Origin: Emergomyces orientalis
Taxonomy: Eukaryota; Ascomycota; Eurotiomycetes; Onygenales; Ajellomycetaceae
Assembly (NCBI GenBank): GCA_002110485.1
Contig: MOWL01000067.1
Location: forward strand, 2,604,001 to 2,668,000
DNA length: 64,000 nt
Direction: 5' to 3'
Position numbers and translations under genes: made by a program. Below are positions 1-11,393 of this stretch, in pieces (the stretch's first letter is position 1; every line of letters starts with the position of its first letter). The notes below the pieces were generated by a model. The model was given only the letters and a program-made list of their open reading frames with translations, did not search any database and had not been told where the DNA came from.

Positions 1-1403
1 TTGTTCATCAGTTTCATTGTTCTATTAAGCTAGTATAGATATAACAAGAATTAATTTTCTACGGCACGGAAACCAATCTATGTGGTTAAATATACTGACC
101 CAGGCTGAGGATATATCTGCCGGAACTCCAGTTGATGCGACGCAACGACATCTCCCGCTGAGCTAAATATGAGGAACCTCGAGCTTGTCGTTCCTTGGTC
201 GATAGAGCCAACGAAAGCTTCGCCCGTGCTGCCCATTTTGATTACTGGCAAAAAGGTAGGATGTGATATGTAGGTAGTTGTAGTAGAAGTCGTGGTTATC
301 TAGGTATGAAAGAAGTTTGTTTGCGAACCTGGATAACTCCGATAAGGTATCTTTCTATATGAGACTGACGAACGGCAGCTATATGTACTGTATTACCTTC
401 ATCGAGACCAGAATAACACACTTTTTTTATCCATACCAGTAGGTCACGCAGAACGACCTAGGGAACTCTCCCCTCTCTAATTCATGCGCTAAATTGGCGT
501 TTGGCGGGGGTTGTCCAGGATTGGGTCATGGCTTAGAGTAACTTTTGTAAATCCCCTGCGAGCCACCATCAAAACTAGCCTTAAAGCTAAACAGACCTTC
601 CCCTGTCTACGCCAGGTAGACATCACCTCCATGACCTGACTTCAGAATCAAGAATTCCTCAGAATCCCTCTATCAGGATCTTGTTTCGATGTTGTACAGC
701 GTAGCATCGGGGGATGACAATCCATGCTGCAGCCAAGTAGTCTCACCCCCCCGTATCCGGTCAAAGTGCTGCCGACTCCATACTCCCTGCGCTTGCGTGG
801 GTCGCTGACAGAATCCGAGTCTGGACCCACAGGTGCGCAATTGATGTGACTGCTGAAAAGAAAAGTGCATCGCCTTAGTTTGAGCTTGAGTGGCAGGCTA
901 CTTGGAATGAACTTGCGGCAATCCCCGTTTATGGCCTCGTCTTCTCGGCCTTGCAAGGCCGATGGCTCCAATGCAGAACTCCCGCATGCACCGAGTCTTA
1001 CATCCGCTACTGGAAGGAGATAGCTAGCTGTCTCAATTTGGGAAAATCCCCAGAGGCGGATTTCGCAAGACCGAAGACGGCCTTATGATGCGATAGTGGG
1101 CTGAAGTTGCAAGTGTGGCCAATGTCAGAACAATCGCGGTGTCACGGCAGGTCGGGATGATTTACCTTAATTGACCGTTGCTAGACTATCTTTCCTGTTC
1201 AGTTCATACGCAAGCTTCGAGAACAGTGGTATCCTGGACTATCATTCATGCACGTTCGATTTTCTATAAGTATTCCACTCCACCCTGTGGGGAGCAAAAG
1301 AACAACAGGCAAACTCCACAAATATCCCGTCGCCGGGTACCCTCTTTTTTAATCTTTTGCCCACATACTTACTCCATAATAAATCCACCCGTGGGGCATC
1401 ACA
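1..1403. other. Upstream region with no supported gene
   Basis: The short open frames here (for example 648-971 on the minus strand) have no recognisable domain, no splice continuation and low-complexity residue make-up, so I treat them as chance. The last 200 bases before 1404 are probably promoter and 5' leader of the aquaglyceroporin gene. Confidence 0.5.
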
Positions 1404-2631
1404 ATGGCATCAGTGTCCCCAAAACTATCCCCAGTTGCTACTCAGGTGGAGAAGAGTCCGTATTCTGGGGAAATACCTAATGGTTCTTACATCCAGGATA
1501 AATCAATACTGGGTGCAGAAGCCCAAACTGCCATAACGCGAGCGCAGCAGCCTCTCTGGTGTCGAATTCGATATAAGCTACGAGAACCGTTTTCTGAGTT
1601 TGCTGGTGTCTTTATTCTCATTCTATTTGGAGACGGATCTGTGGCTCAGGTTATTCTAAGTAATAAAAAGTATGGTGATTACCAGTCAATCAGCTGGGGT
1701 TGGGGGTCAGTATATCTATATGTGCATTCTTTACCTCCACTATAACTACCCGAAAAAGAAAAGCAAAATAAGAGATAACGTTGGATATAACATCGGTTGA
1801 CAAAATTGACAGCCTTGGTGTGATGCTCGGCGTCTACTGCTCAGGCATATCAGGGGCCCATCTAAATCCCGCCGTCACTCTCGCAAACTGCATATTTCGC
1901 AAATTCCCCTGGAGAAAATTCCCCATATATGCGCTCGCCCAGACTCTGGGCGCATACGTTGCATCTGGGATTGTCTACGCGAACTACAGATCTGCCATCG
2001 ATGTCTTCGAAGGAGGCGTTGGTATCCGCACGGTGGGCCTCGAAACCTCCTCTGCGGGAATATTCTGTACATACCCAGTCGACTTCCTGTCCACAACGGG
2101 CCAATTTTTCTCCGAAGTCATCGCCAGCGCAATCCTCATGTTCTGCATTTTTGCTTTGCTTGACAATGATAACAACGGTGCCCGCAACCTCACGCCCTTG
2201 GGCTTGTTTTTCGTGATTTTTGGTATCGGCGCTTGTTTTGGTTGGGAAACCGGATATGCGATCAATCTTGCCCGAGATTTCGGACCCCGGTTGATGTCTT
2301 ATACTGTAGGGTATGGCCATGAGGTGTGGTCTGCTGGGGGCTATTACTTTTGGGTATGTTCCCTTTATTATACGGCCTACCAGTGGCTGTGTGAATCGGC
2401 TGGTTCTGGTTCATATTTCTGCCCTCCCCCCTATTTTAGCCGACCCTAACATTTTATCTCCAGATTCCCATGGTCGCGCCATTCGTTGGATGTACATTAG
2501 GCGGGTTCCTATATGACGTGCTTCTGTATACAGGGCCCAGCCCGATCAACACCCCCTGGATGGGGTTCGATCGTCTACTACGGCCAACACCGGATGTATG
2601 GTCGAATACGAAATCGGACACTTATGCTTAG
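1404..2631 (+). CDS. Aquaglyceroporin (MIP family glycerol/water channel)
   Basis: Predicted 336-residue plasma-membrane channel that would let glycerol and water cross the membrane. Three exons join in frame: 1404-1705, 1813-2353 and 2464-2631, with gtcagt/ag and gtatgt/ag introns. The first splice rebuilds the family segment WGWGLGVMLG. Six hydrophobic segments are expected. The first pore motif is canonical (HLNPAV in exon 2); the second reads NLA (GYAINLARDFGPR) where most MIPs have NPA, as is also known for yeast Fps1. The hydrophilic N-terminus of about 65 residues is longer than in bacterial GlpF. The next gene on the same strand is GUT2, which supports a glycerol role. The start is the first ATG before the conserved core. 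Confident of family; substrate is inferred. Confidence 0.9.
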
Positions 2632-5108
2632 CGAATGACGAAGGCAATCCTGAGTCCTTTATATGGTAATTTTTTTTAGCTTATTTATGTGCGAACGAGA
2701 GCGTGGCGTTGGGTGATGTTTTACTGACTGGAAAACGCTAAGGGGGCCGTTGGGAATGGAGAGGAGCTGATGATATGTGTTGGGAGGATATGCATGATTG
2801 CGGGTGTCACAGACAAATGATTAAACGAGGGAGAGAAAAAAAAAGGAGCAAAAAGGATATATTTGTCCCATTACGACAGGGAGGCGAATGGTGCTTCTTT
2901 CATGTTCATTGCTACGAGTTGTCCATATTATTCTACTGCAGGCATTCCATTCGAGTTTCCCCTTTCCTTTTACATATATATACGACACACTTTAGCAAAA
3001 CTAGATATATATTAATTAATGTATATTTCCATTTAACAAATTCTCTCCTGTTTTTGCTAGAGATGACATGATTTCCATTCTCATCGTCGCTTTTCCCGTT
3101 ATTAGAGTTAAGACCTTGGTTACGGTCTATGAGTACAATTCGTGAATAACATCAAAGCCATCATAATCGTTAGCTTGAGGGAACTGGAGATCAACTGCCA
3201 GACGATAAAGCGAGAGTAGATACCCCAACTCGATGCGGATAGTAAAGGGTGGTCAATTCACTCCACGATTTCGAGTCATGAATGGTTTCCGCCGGACAGA
3301 TCATACTCCGAATGCCGCTCGTATAAGAGAAATATCCACTTAGCTAAGAAAAAATCGTGGTAGTACTGATTTTTGTTTGCTCAGCTTTCTCCTCATTTCA
3401 GGATGCCAGCCGCTTGAAGGCTAGTAAAACCAAGGAGTCTTCGAAGGGCATTGATCATGCAAGGTGGTTAGAGTGCCCCTCTTGGAGCAAGCATTGTCGT
3501 TCGAAGCGATTGGTACACCACACGGTTGACAATAAACCGCGGGATCGGATAGCCATGACCCCGATTCAATACCTAGGTAATCCGCAGAAATGCTGGTTAA
3601 CTTCTACCCTGACCAGCTGCGCACTATTTCATAGCAGCTGGGGTCAAAGTGTTGGAGTTGCTGGTATATAGCCGCGCGAAGTACGTACCAGCTCAATTGT
3701 CCGAACTTGATAGTTGCCCCAAAAGGGAAGTGAAGAGAAACAACCTTGATCCCAGGATTAGCGTCGGCTTTTATTGCTGTCTTCTGTCTTGTGCCCATCC
3801 AGCCTAAGGGCGGCGAAGTGGCAGCGCGGTGCAGGTGCAGCGGGAGACTTCCCTCTGAGCCAGAGATCGACAACAATCACATGGCTGAGCGTATGACCCT
3901 CGTCCGTGGCCAGATTCAGGATTTTTATAAAGGCCAAGATGCAAGATGCGAGAAGTAGGTTTCCAGTCCCGTCCGTCCCACAGCCAAGGTAAGCCAAGTT
4001 AAGCCAACTTTGAGTACGGTAGTGGACTGTTTCACGCGTCGATGTTTGAAAATAGAAAATAGGATGGGGCTCTTCGGGCCTGAAATGCCGAGGCGCAGAC
4101 TGACTTGTTGATGACTCAGCTCTATCTCGGGCTGAGATACACCGAGCGGCGTAGAGGCTAGTCCTAGTTGGGTGTCTGCCAAGACATTTTCGTGATGATC
4201 TTGAATTTGTTTCTCCTTTAGAATTTTAACACATATTCCCTTTCTACATATTACGGAGTGTCTGGGTACGGAATTAGAGGGGATTTATATGGCTGGGCTG
4301 AGGAGTTGATTACTATGCCCTTCGCACGCTGACTGTTTGCCGGGAGTTTCGTATGTATGCTGCTGACACAGAGAGAGAGGGCATGGATGCTGCTTCTTTT
4401 TACTTCCCGCATCCTCGACGTCGCATATGGATATGTAACGATGTTTGATTCCTTTTTCTATCAAGTGATGCACGGTGGATCATCAAATGAATGAATGAAT
4501 GCAAATGCAGTGTGAGAGCGGGTATCAAATCTATTTAATATGGGGATCATGAAACCTTTTTTTTTCTTTCAATGATATCATTTTCGACACACCGCACTCG
4601 TATAACTACCCTTTTTTCTTGCCTTTTTTTTTCCTTCTTATGTTTACTTTAACTTTCCCTTCATTCGTCTCTTTTAAAAAGAGACCATAGACCCCTCTCT
4701 TCATTCGCAGATCATGAAATAACAATACGGACCATTTCCTGTGCTTATTACCTTTTTTATTAACCGTGTTAGGAGGTCAGGCACGTTGTACACTCATTTG
4801 TGTTTAATAGGCCCGCACTGCTGCCGTTACCCACCACCCAACACACCCTTGCTTGCTTCGAAGACCTCTCCTTTTATTTATTATTTATTTATTGTCCCTG
4901 TTTCGCATAGACAAATAGAGATAGATTCTTTGTTCTTCTTCTTTACACATTACTTTTTCCGCGGACTTAGATATACAGACTTCTTTTCCTTACATCGACC
5001 TGACCATCTTTAGATCCGCCTTATTTTGACTCCGCGTCGACCCAACGAGTTCGCAACGGCCCAACCACTGAAAGGACCAAAAGGTTCGGGCTAGTTAGAC
5101 CAACCCAC
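2632..5108. other. Intergenic region between aquaglyceroporin and GUT2
   Basis: About 2.5 kb without a supportable gene. It holds a short ATGA tandem near 4487-4500 and pyrimidine-rich tracts from about 4550 to 5000 that look like a fungal promoter and 5' leader for GUT2. Nothing else is recognised. Confidence 0.5.
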
Positions 5109-7229
5109 ATGGCCTCCCGATTCGCATCGCGGAGTGTCCTCAGGCCACTCGCCTTTGCTTCCATATTCGCTGCCACGGGAGGTATTGCCATCTACACAGT
5201 CACATCATATACTAGCGGCCCGGTTGGATCGGGAACCAAGACCAAATCATTTTTGCCAAAGGATATACAACCCAAATTCCCTCAAACAAAGTCGAGAGAT
5301 GAACAAATATCTGACCTGAGACGGAGTGCGAATAATATACTCCAACAGACTCAACGCACAGAATCAAATACACCCCATGGAGAAGTAGGAGAGAAGGAAG
5401 ATGAGGGTATATACGACCTCCTCATTATTGGTGCAGGCGCCACAGGCGCAGGTATTGCCCTAGATGCTGCAACGCGAGGGTTGAAAATAGCCCTCGTCGA
5501 GCGAGATGATTTCAGCAGCGGGACGAGCAGCAAGAGCACAAAACTCGTCCATGGCGGCGTTCGATATCTCGAAAAGGCCATTTTGAACCTGGATTACAAC
5601 CAATACAAGCTGGTGAAGGAAGCGTTGCACGAGCGGAAATATTTCCTCGATATCGCCCCGCATCTCTCGACGTGGTTACCCACTCTGCTGCCCATCCGCA
5701 CGTGGTGGCAGGCCCCGTATCTCTGGGCGGGGACGAAGATGTATGACTTGCTCGCAGGCCACCAAGGGTCGCCGGAAGGGTCATATTTTCTGACGAAGAA
5801 TAGAGCCATGGGTGCGTTTCCGACGCTTAATGCGGATGGGATGGTTGCGGCTCTATGTTATTATGATGGCCAGCATAATGATTCGAGAATGAACGTTTCG
5901 CTTGCTATTACCGCTGCGTTGTATGGTGCCACTGTGGTTAATCACATGGAAGTCACTGGGTTGGAGAAGGATGCCAGTGGAAAGGTTTGCGGGGCGCGGG
6001 TTCGGGATACCTTGGGTGAAAACGAGGACGAAAACCGGGAATTTACCGTGCGTGCTAAGGGGATAATTAACGCAACTGGGCCATTTTCAGATGCCATTCA
6101 AAAGATGGATGAGCCAACGAAGAGGAATATTGTGGCACCGAGTAGTGGTGTCCATATTGTCCTCCCCGGGTGGCTTGGACCTCAGAAATTCGGCCTCATC
6201 GACCCTTCTTCAGATGGACGGGTCATTTTTCTCTTGCCATGGGGAGGAAATCTGATTGCCGGGACGACGGATAACCCCTGTGAAGTAGAGAAATCACCTA
6301 TTCCGGGGGGAAAGGATATCGACTGGATATTGAACGAGATTCGGGAACAGCTAACTCCGGAGATTGACTTGCGCCGTTCTGACGTATTGGCTGCATGGTC
6401 AGGTATACGACCTCTCGTCTTGGACCCGAACTCGAAGAATACGGAATCTCTTGTACGAAGTCACCTAGTCACTGTCTCAAAGTCTGGTCTGCTCACCTGT
6501 GCTGGCGGCAAATGGACTACATATCGTGAAATGGCTGAAGATGCAGTTAACAAAGCAGTAACGGAGTTCCAGTTGAACCCACAGGGACACCGTCGACACC
6601 CTGATATCAGCGGCACTGGTGCTGGTGAGACCACACCACTCTTAGACGGATCCTGCCAAACGCACGCTCTGCCAGTCATTGGGGCGCACGGATATCACCA
6701 AACCCTATATATCGACCTCATCAAAAAATTTAACCTCGACCCAGAAGTTGCGCAGCACCTGGCACATTCATACGGCGACCGGGCCTGGGAAGTTGCCTCC
6801 CTATCCGCATCTTCTGCTTCCTCCTCGGCCTCAGGCACCACCATCACCACCGCCACCACTCTTTCGCCCACCTCCCACGAACGTCTCTCACCTTCCTACC
6901 CATACCTCAAAGCCGAAATCCAATACGTGATCAAGAACGAATACGCAATGACTACCGCGGACGTGCTTGCGCGGCGCACCCGGCTAGCCTTTTTGGACAC
7001 TAATGCGGCCTTGCAAGCACTGCCAGGGGTGATAGACCTCATGGGCGATGAGATGAAATGGAGCCGTGCAAGGAGGGAGAGCGAGTGGACTGAAACGATC
7101 CATTTTCTTGCAACAATGGGATTACCAGCGGATATGATGAGTGTCACGAGGGAACAGGTTATGGCAGGCAAAGTGGCTCCGAAGATTGGTGAGGATGCTG
7201 GGTTGAGTGAGTGGGCGAAACGTGAGTAG
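5109..7229 (+). CDS. GUT2: Mitochondrial FAD-dependent glycerol-3-phosphate dehydrogenase
   Basis: Oxidises glycerol 3-phosphate to dihydroxyacetone phosphate at the inner mitochondrial membrane, passing electrons to ubiquinone. It is a single uninterrupted 706-residue frame. Residues 1-35 look like a mitochondrial targeting sequence followed by a hydrophobic anchor. The FAD-binding Rossmann motif GAGATGAG lies near residue 107, followed by the family segment around SSGTSSKSTKLVHGGVRYL. The C-terminal dehydrogenase-associated domain is present (ADVLARRTRLAFLD and after). Yeast and fission yeast Gut2 are about 650 residues; the excess is a long N-terminal linker and a Ser/Thr-rich insertion at about residues 564-592. 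The upstream neighbour is an aquaglyceroporin on the same strand. Confidence 0.97.
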   Translation: MASRFASRSVLRPLAFASIFAATGGIAIYTVTSYTSGPVGSGTKTKSFLPKDIQPKFPQTKSRDEQISDLRRSANNILQQTQRTESNTPHGEVGEKEDEGIYDLLIIGAGATGAGIALDAATRGLKIALVERDDFSSGTSSKSTKLVHGGVRYLEKAILNLDYNQYKLVKEALHERKYFLDIAPHLSTWLPTLLPIRTWWQAPYLWAGTKMYDLLAGHQGSPEGSYFLTKNRAMGAFPTLNADGMVAALCYYDGQHNDSRMNVSLAITAALYGATVVNHMEVTGLEKDASGKVCGARVRDTLGENEDENREFTVRAKGIINATGPFSDAIQKMDEPTKRNIVAPSSGVHIVLPGWLGPQKFGLIDPSSDGRVIFLLPWGGNLIAGTTDNPCEVEKSPIPGGKDIDWILNEIREQLTPEIDLRRSDVLAAWSGIRPLVLDPNSKNTESLVRSHLVTVSKSGLLTCAGGKWTTYREMAEDAVNKAVTEFQLNPQGHRRHPDISGTGAGETTPLLDGSCQTHALPVIGAHGYHQTLYIDLIKKFNLDPEVAQHLAHSYGDRAWEVASLSASSASSSASGTTITTATTLSPTSHERLSPSYPYLKAEIQYVIKNEYAMTTADVLARRTRLAFLDTNAALQALPGVIDLMGDEMKWSRARRESEWTETIHFLATMGLPADMMSVTREQVMAGKVAPKIGEDAGLSEWAKRE

Positions 7230-8077
7230 AAAAAGAACTCCCCACCCCCCCACCCCCCCAAAAAAAAAAAAAGTCTCCATTTTCCCGTGATATGTCGGTG
7301 TTCTCTTTTTCCCTTTTTACTAATTTACTGTGTCTGGAAGAACCGCAAAAATCGTCTCCCGCAACTGATGGTTCGCTCAAGATTAGTCTGAGCCAATAAA
7401 ACGTAATAGACATAGAAGAGAGGGACTTTGGGATCGTTAAATATGTCTGAGTATAGAAGGCATCTCCCCTAAATAAGTCATTATTTGGCTTTGAAAACAT
7501 TCTTAAAGTGCATAGCAAGTCTGGTATTTGTTGAAAAGATTCCCGTTAGCGATACATAAGAAGGAAAAACGAATAAAATAATCAATAATACAATGGAGTC
7601 TTCACATCTGAGTAACCTGGCCTCCGTCCCGGAAGTTCTATGGAGCCAGGAAAAATATATATAAATACCTAGTAATCTTTCGCAAGGAGGGTATATTCGG
7701 TGAGTGATCTTAGAAGTACAAGATACAAGTAGGACCAGAAGATTTGACAATTGATATCCAAAAAAAAAAAGAAAAGAAAAGAAAAGAAAGGAATTAGAGA
7801 AAGAGGGGGAGAAAAAAAAGAAATATTTAGATTCGCAATGAAGCAGGTTAAACATTTTAACGAAAACAGTCCCGTCCGTTCCTATACCTGTCGCATATAT
7901 TTAATCCACCCCCCCAAAAACTCCATGAATTCATACAATTGCTGCTAGTTGAACAGGAGAAATTTAACGACCCCATTTATATACACATCCTCGAAAAAAG
8001 AAAAAAGGGGAATCCATTCCGGATGGTAGCAGGAGTATGATAACAAATTAAAGAAGGGTTGGAATCCAAATGTCCAT
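7230..8077. other. 3'-3' intergenic region with simple-sequence tracts
   Basis: This lies between the ends of GUT2 and the convergent gene at 8078. It contains a C-tract/A-tract at about 7241-7272 and an AAAAG tandem at about 7759-7790. No gene is supported; the open frames are low complexity. Confidence 0.6.
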
Positions 8078-9913
8078 TTATCCAGTCATTTCGACATCCG
8101 TTTTCTCATCTGGGGAGCTTTCGCGTCCATTGTTCTCGCGAACCGAAGCATCCGGTTCTGAAACATCAGCAGCACTTTGACCGTTCTCCGTCGGGGAGAC
8201 GTGATTGTGAGGAGTCGCACGCTTGTTAGGGTTATTTAAACTGGCTTCGAGGCTACCAAGCAAATCGACTTCGCCGTCCTCGAACCGGACGGTGGCACTG
8301 TGTGGTTCTGGAACTGCCGATGTCGAGGCTGACGCTGCGTTTTCTTGTGGTGGAGAAGGTTGAGTAGCATCTGGATTAACGCCGTTGGTTGGGCTATGGG
8401 AATTTGCTCGTGGGGTTGAAGAGCCATTTTGAACGTCGGCTGGTACTTTTACCTCGCTACCTGGGGGTTCAGAACCCTGGGGCTCTTGGTCATTAGTTGC
8501 GGCGTCCTTGTTTGTTTCGGAGAAAGAGGTACCGGTAGCTGTTGGGACTGGGCTTGGAGAAGGGTTGTTTATTGGGGCAGGGGAGTGGGGTTGTGATTTG
8601 GGTGCCGGAGATACCTCCCCGCTTGGTGGCTTTGTAGTACGACCTGTGGAGGCGGCTGCAAGTGGGGGATCCGGCGAGCTGGACATGCTTCTTGGTGGTA
8701 TTGGGGCATCCTTTTGTGGTTCCTGCGTAGGGAGTGCAGAGGGTTCCTGTATTTCGAGTTCGAGCTCGGTTTTCTCGGGATCTCTTGTCGCATTCCCTGT
8801 ATCTTCTTGTTCAGGTTTAATAACAGTTTCAACGGATTTCGATTCGGGTGCAGATTCCTCTCCCTCGTCGCTTTCTTCGACATCATTTTCCTCGTCCTCA
8901 TCCTCATCCTCCTCCTGCAATCCTGACGTAGCAATGGAGTTAGCATCCTGCCCTGTACCCGACATCGTCACGTCTCCGGTAGCCTGGGAAGCATCGGTGC
9001 CGCCGGGAGTGGTGGGTGCAATCTCCCCTTCGCCAGGCGCAAACATTACTTTCTTCCGTCTGCCTTTTCCAATACCCTTTGCCTTTCTTTTGGGTGGAGG
9101 GTATCTCTTTTTTATTGGCGCAACCATGCTAGAATCAGGCTCTGCGACAACAACGCCTTCTGTATCTACCACTCCAACGCCTTCAACTACAGTTCCTGGA
9201 GCCGGCGAAGCTGCAACAACCGTCGCATCGCTATTCTCAGGAACGACCTCAATATTTTCTGTAATTTCTCCTTCTACTTTATGACCTTCAGGTACCCAGG
9301 CTTCATATATTGAGACATTTCCCGTCGTAGTATCGACCTTCTTGAATTTTGTTTTCCTCATCGGCGGCTTAGGTACGGGTTGCACTTCTGCTGTGCCATT
9401 TATCGCAGCTGACCCGTATAATGACGACAATCCAGGTCTTCTCTTCGCAAGAAATTCCGCTTCAGGTGGCTCCATATGTCGCGGCACCATTGACCACTTT
9501 CCAACAGTAAATGTACGTTCGAAGGGAGGCGCCGCAACCGGCTCATCAGCATCTTTTATCTCCTTTTCATCATCCTCAATCTCAGTGGGCGCGGGTCGAA
9601 TATACTTGCATCCAGCTCTGGCAGCGCGTAGTAATGCTCGACTCATCGGAGTTAAAAGGTGACTATCTCTGGGCATAGGTAATTCGGGCAGCGCTTGTGA
9701 TCCTCCTAGCCTAGCATCCGGCTGTTCATTCTTCGGGGTCTGGTAAACTACGGCCGGTTGCCGTACCCAGCGCCGGACGGGGAAGCCTTCAAAGACATCA
9801 TGATCAACCTGCCCCGTTCTCGTCCTGTTGGGGGTGTTTTCGGCGAGTGCTTGCGATCGACGAGAGGATCGGAACTGCAAAACCGTTCTGTTAGTAGGGT
9901 AAGGGTGAACCAT
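8078..9913 (-). CDS. Conserved fungal protein of unknown function, acidic low-complexity C-terminus
   Basis: Uninterrupted 611-residue frame. I do not recognise a named domain. The first 250 residues are ordinary, structured-looking sequence with conserved-looking aromatic/basic segments (FPVRRWVRQP, FTVGKWSMVPRHMEPPEAEF, SIYEAWVPEG). A basic patch PPPKRKAKGIGKGRRKKV near residue 275 could be a nuclear localisation signal. From about residue 290 the protein becomes disordered: Glu/Asp run near 345-360, then Pro/Ser/Thr-rich to the end. The composition suggests a nuclear regulatory or chromatin-associated protein, but that is inference only. The ATG at 9911-9913 is the first in frame. The antisense 258-residue frame over 8508-9284 is a shadow of the Ser/Pro-rich region. 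Confidence 0.8.
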   Translation of the reverse strand: MVHPYPTNRTVLQFRSSRRSQALAENTPNRTRTGQVDHDVFEGFPVRRWVRQPAVVYQTPKNEQPDARLGGSQALPELPMPRDSHLLTPMSRALLRAARAGCKYIRPAPTEIEDDEKEIKDADEPVAAPPFERTFTVGKWSMVPRHMEPPEAEFLAKRRPGLSSLYGSAAINGTAEVQPVPKPPMRKTKFKKVDTTTGNVSIYEAWVPEGHKVEGEITENIEVVPENSDATVVAASPAPGTVVEGVGVVDTEGVVVAEPDSSMVAPIKKRYPPPKRKAKGIGKGRRKKVMFAPGEGEIAPTTPGGTDASQATGDVTMSGTGQDANSIATSGLQEEDEDEDEENDVEESDEGEESAPESKSVETVIKPEQEDTGNATRDPEKTELELEIQEPSALPTQEPQKDAPIPPRSMSSSPDPPLAAASTGRTTKPPSGEVSPAPKSQPHSPAPINNPSPSPVPTATGTSFSETNKDAATNDQEPQGSEPPGSEVKVPADVQNGSSTPRANSHSPTNGVNPDATQPSPPQENAASASTSAVPEPHSATVRFEDGEVDLLGSLEASLNNPNKRATPHNHVSPTENGQSAADVSEPDASVRENNGRESSPDEKTDVEMTG

Positions 9914-10692
9914 GGGTTTGAAATAATGGGCTAAGTAGATAGCACAGCATTCGTCCGAGGATTAACTATGTTAAAGCGCCGGGTTATTCCCTCGTGCGAC
10001 CTTCAGAAGGCCCATAATATGATATCTATCAAACACAGTGTTATTGAAGAGGAATTGAACAGGAGAGCTGTACCGGAGGCATCGCGATCAACAGTGGAGG
10101 TTGGCTAAGCCAGACTCCGCTCTAGGGAATAAACGAGCGTACGTCGAGGTTCGGACTTATTATATTGATATTCTTCCCGCCTGGGATCAGTCAATCGCCT
10201 TCAAATCAGATCTGGCGCATCTACCGTCGCTGGTCCTCGTTTTGCTTTGGCGCAATCAGTCAAGTCGCGCTAAAAGTGGAAATCTAATCACGTGATTCAC
10301 ATCCAGCAATCGTTTGGAAATGTGTCGAATAGGGGCAGCTGATGAAGGTGATATCTACGTATGAACGGATGTGATACTTGATGCGTATAAACAGATACTA
10401 TTTCTTCTAGCTGGTAGGGTCCTGCGAAAATGCACAGTCGGTATCACAAATATCAGAGCTGGGATGGCCGCCGAAAATTCCAAATCACCCCAAGAGAAAA
10501 GCAGAAAAAAGAAGGAAAATAACCCTGAAAATAACAAATAAAAAAGGTAAAAAGGAAGCGAAAGAAATATTCTAATATATGTACACAGGGTTACTTCAAC
10601 TGCGCTTGCAGTAGGAAGCATAACTCTTCACTCCACAACTTCACAATGTCGACGTTGAGAAGTCCCACCGAATCCCAAACTCGAGCTCGCTC
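9914..10692. other. Intergenic region upstream of the 611-residue protein gene
   Basis: Promoter region of the minus-strand gene at 8078-9913 and 3' flank of ISD11. The frames seen here (10101-10295, 10355-10621) are short and hydrophobic or low complexity, with no family resemblance. Nothing further is seen. Confidence 0.5.
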
Positions 10693-11393
10693 TTAATCCC
10701 AACTGGATAATCACTGTTTAGCGTGAGAGCCAGATTAACAAAAGTCGGGCCATATGCTTACCCTGTATCTTTCTGGCGGACAATGCCGCCCGCATTCCCG
10801 GTTTCTTTCCCCTAAACAAACGAAGATTTTAGCCAATGTTCGTTCCTCTTTCCTTCAAAGCACCGGAAATAGAACACTCATCAGCGTACCGTAGCTTCAC
10901 CCTCGACAACTAGTTTGTCTAGCTGGTAGAACTGGCTTATAACTGTTTGTCTCTGTGGCGATAGTAAGAATAATCAGCACATTTTTTCATATAATTTGAG
11001 GACAACCCGTATCGGTAGAGCTCGGAAGGGGATGCGGAGCGGTGGGGAGCCAACCTTCATCATGCGCAAATCCTGTAGTCCCTTTTGCATCAATTCCTGT
11101 ATTTTCCGTTGGTCCGTCACACGCTGGTGCTCTCGAAATGCATCTGCCGTTCTTCTCCGCGCATATTCCCTAAAATTATACGCGGCAAATTGCCGTGATT
11201 GACGGAGAAGCGACCGGAACTAGTGATACGTAACGGTTAGCATAAACCTTGCCAAAACATGAGAATGTCCATCCAGAATATGACATGAATCGACGAGAAC
11301 AATGGGCCGTGCAGAGGGGAAGCAGTGGAAAGCTGAGTATCATACCAACGAACGAGCCTGAAAGGCGGAATTCGCCTGAGTGACCACAGACAT
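10693..11393 (-). CDS. ISD11: LYR-motif iron-sulfur cluster assembly protein Isd11
   Basis: Small mitochondrial-matrix protein that stabilises the cysteine desulfurase Nfs1. I assembled it from five exons on the minus strand: 11346-11393, 11055-11219, 10890-10952, 10762-10811 and 10693-10702. They join in frame to 111 residues. The LYR-family signature is clear: SLFRSLLRQSRQF followed by NFREYARRRTADAFRE, then the helix KIQELMQKGLQDLRMMKRQ. The C-terminus RQKDTGWD is reconstructed only if the last 10-base coding exon is used. Yeast Isd11 is 94 residues, so length fits. No exon is long enough to be noticed as an open frame alone. It is divergent from the VMA22-like gene, with 705 bases between their starts. 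Confidence 0.9.

Noticed and set aside
648..971. 107-residue minus-strand frame in the left flank
   Set aside because: No recognisable domain, no neighbouring exon, no conservation evidence available.
8508..9284. 258-residue plus-strand open frame
   Set aside because: Antisense to the Ser/Pro/Glu-rich tail of the 611-residue gene; composition is the mirror of that low-complexity region.
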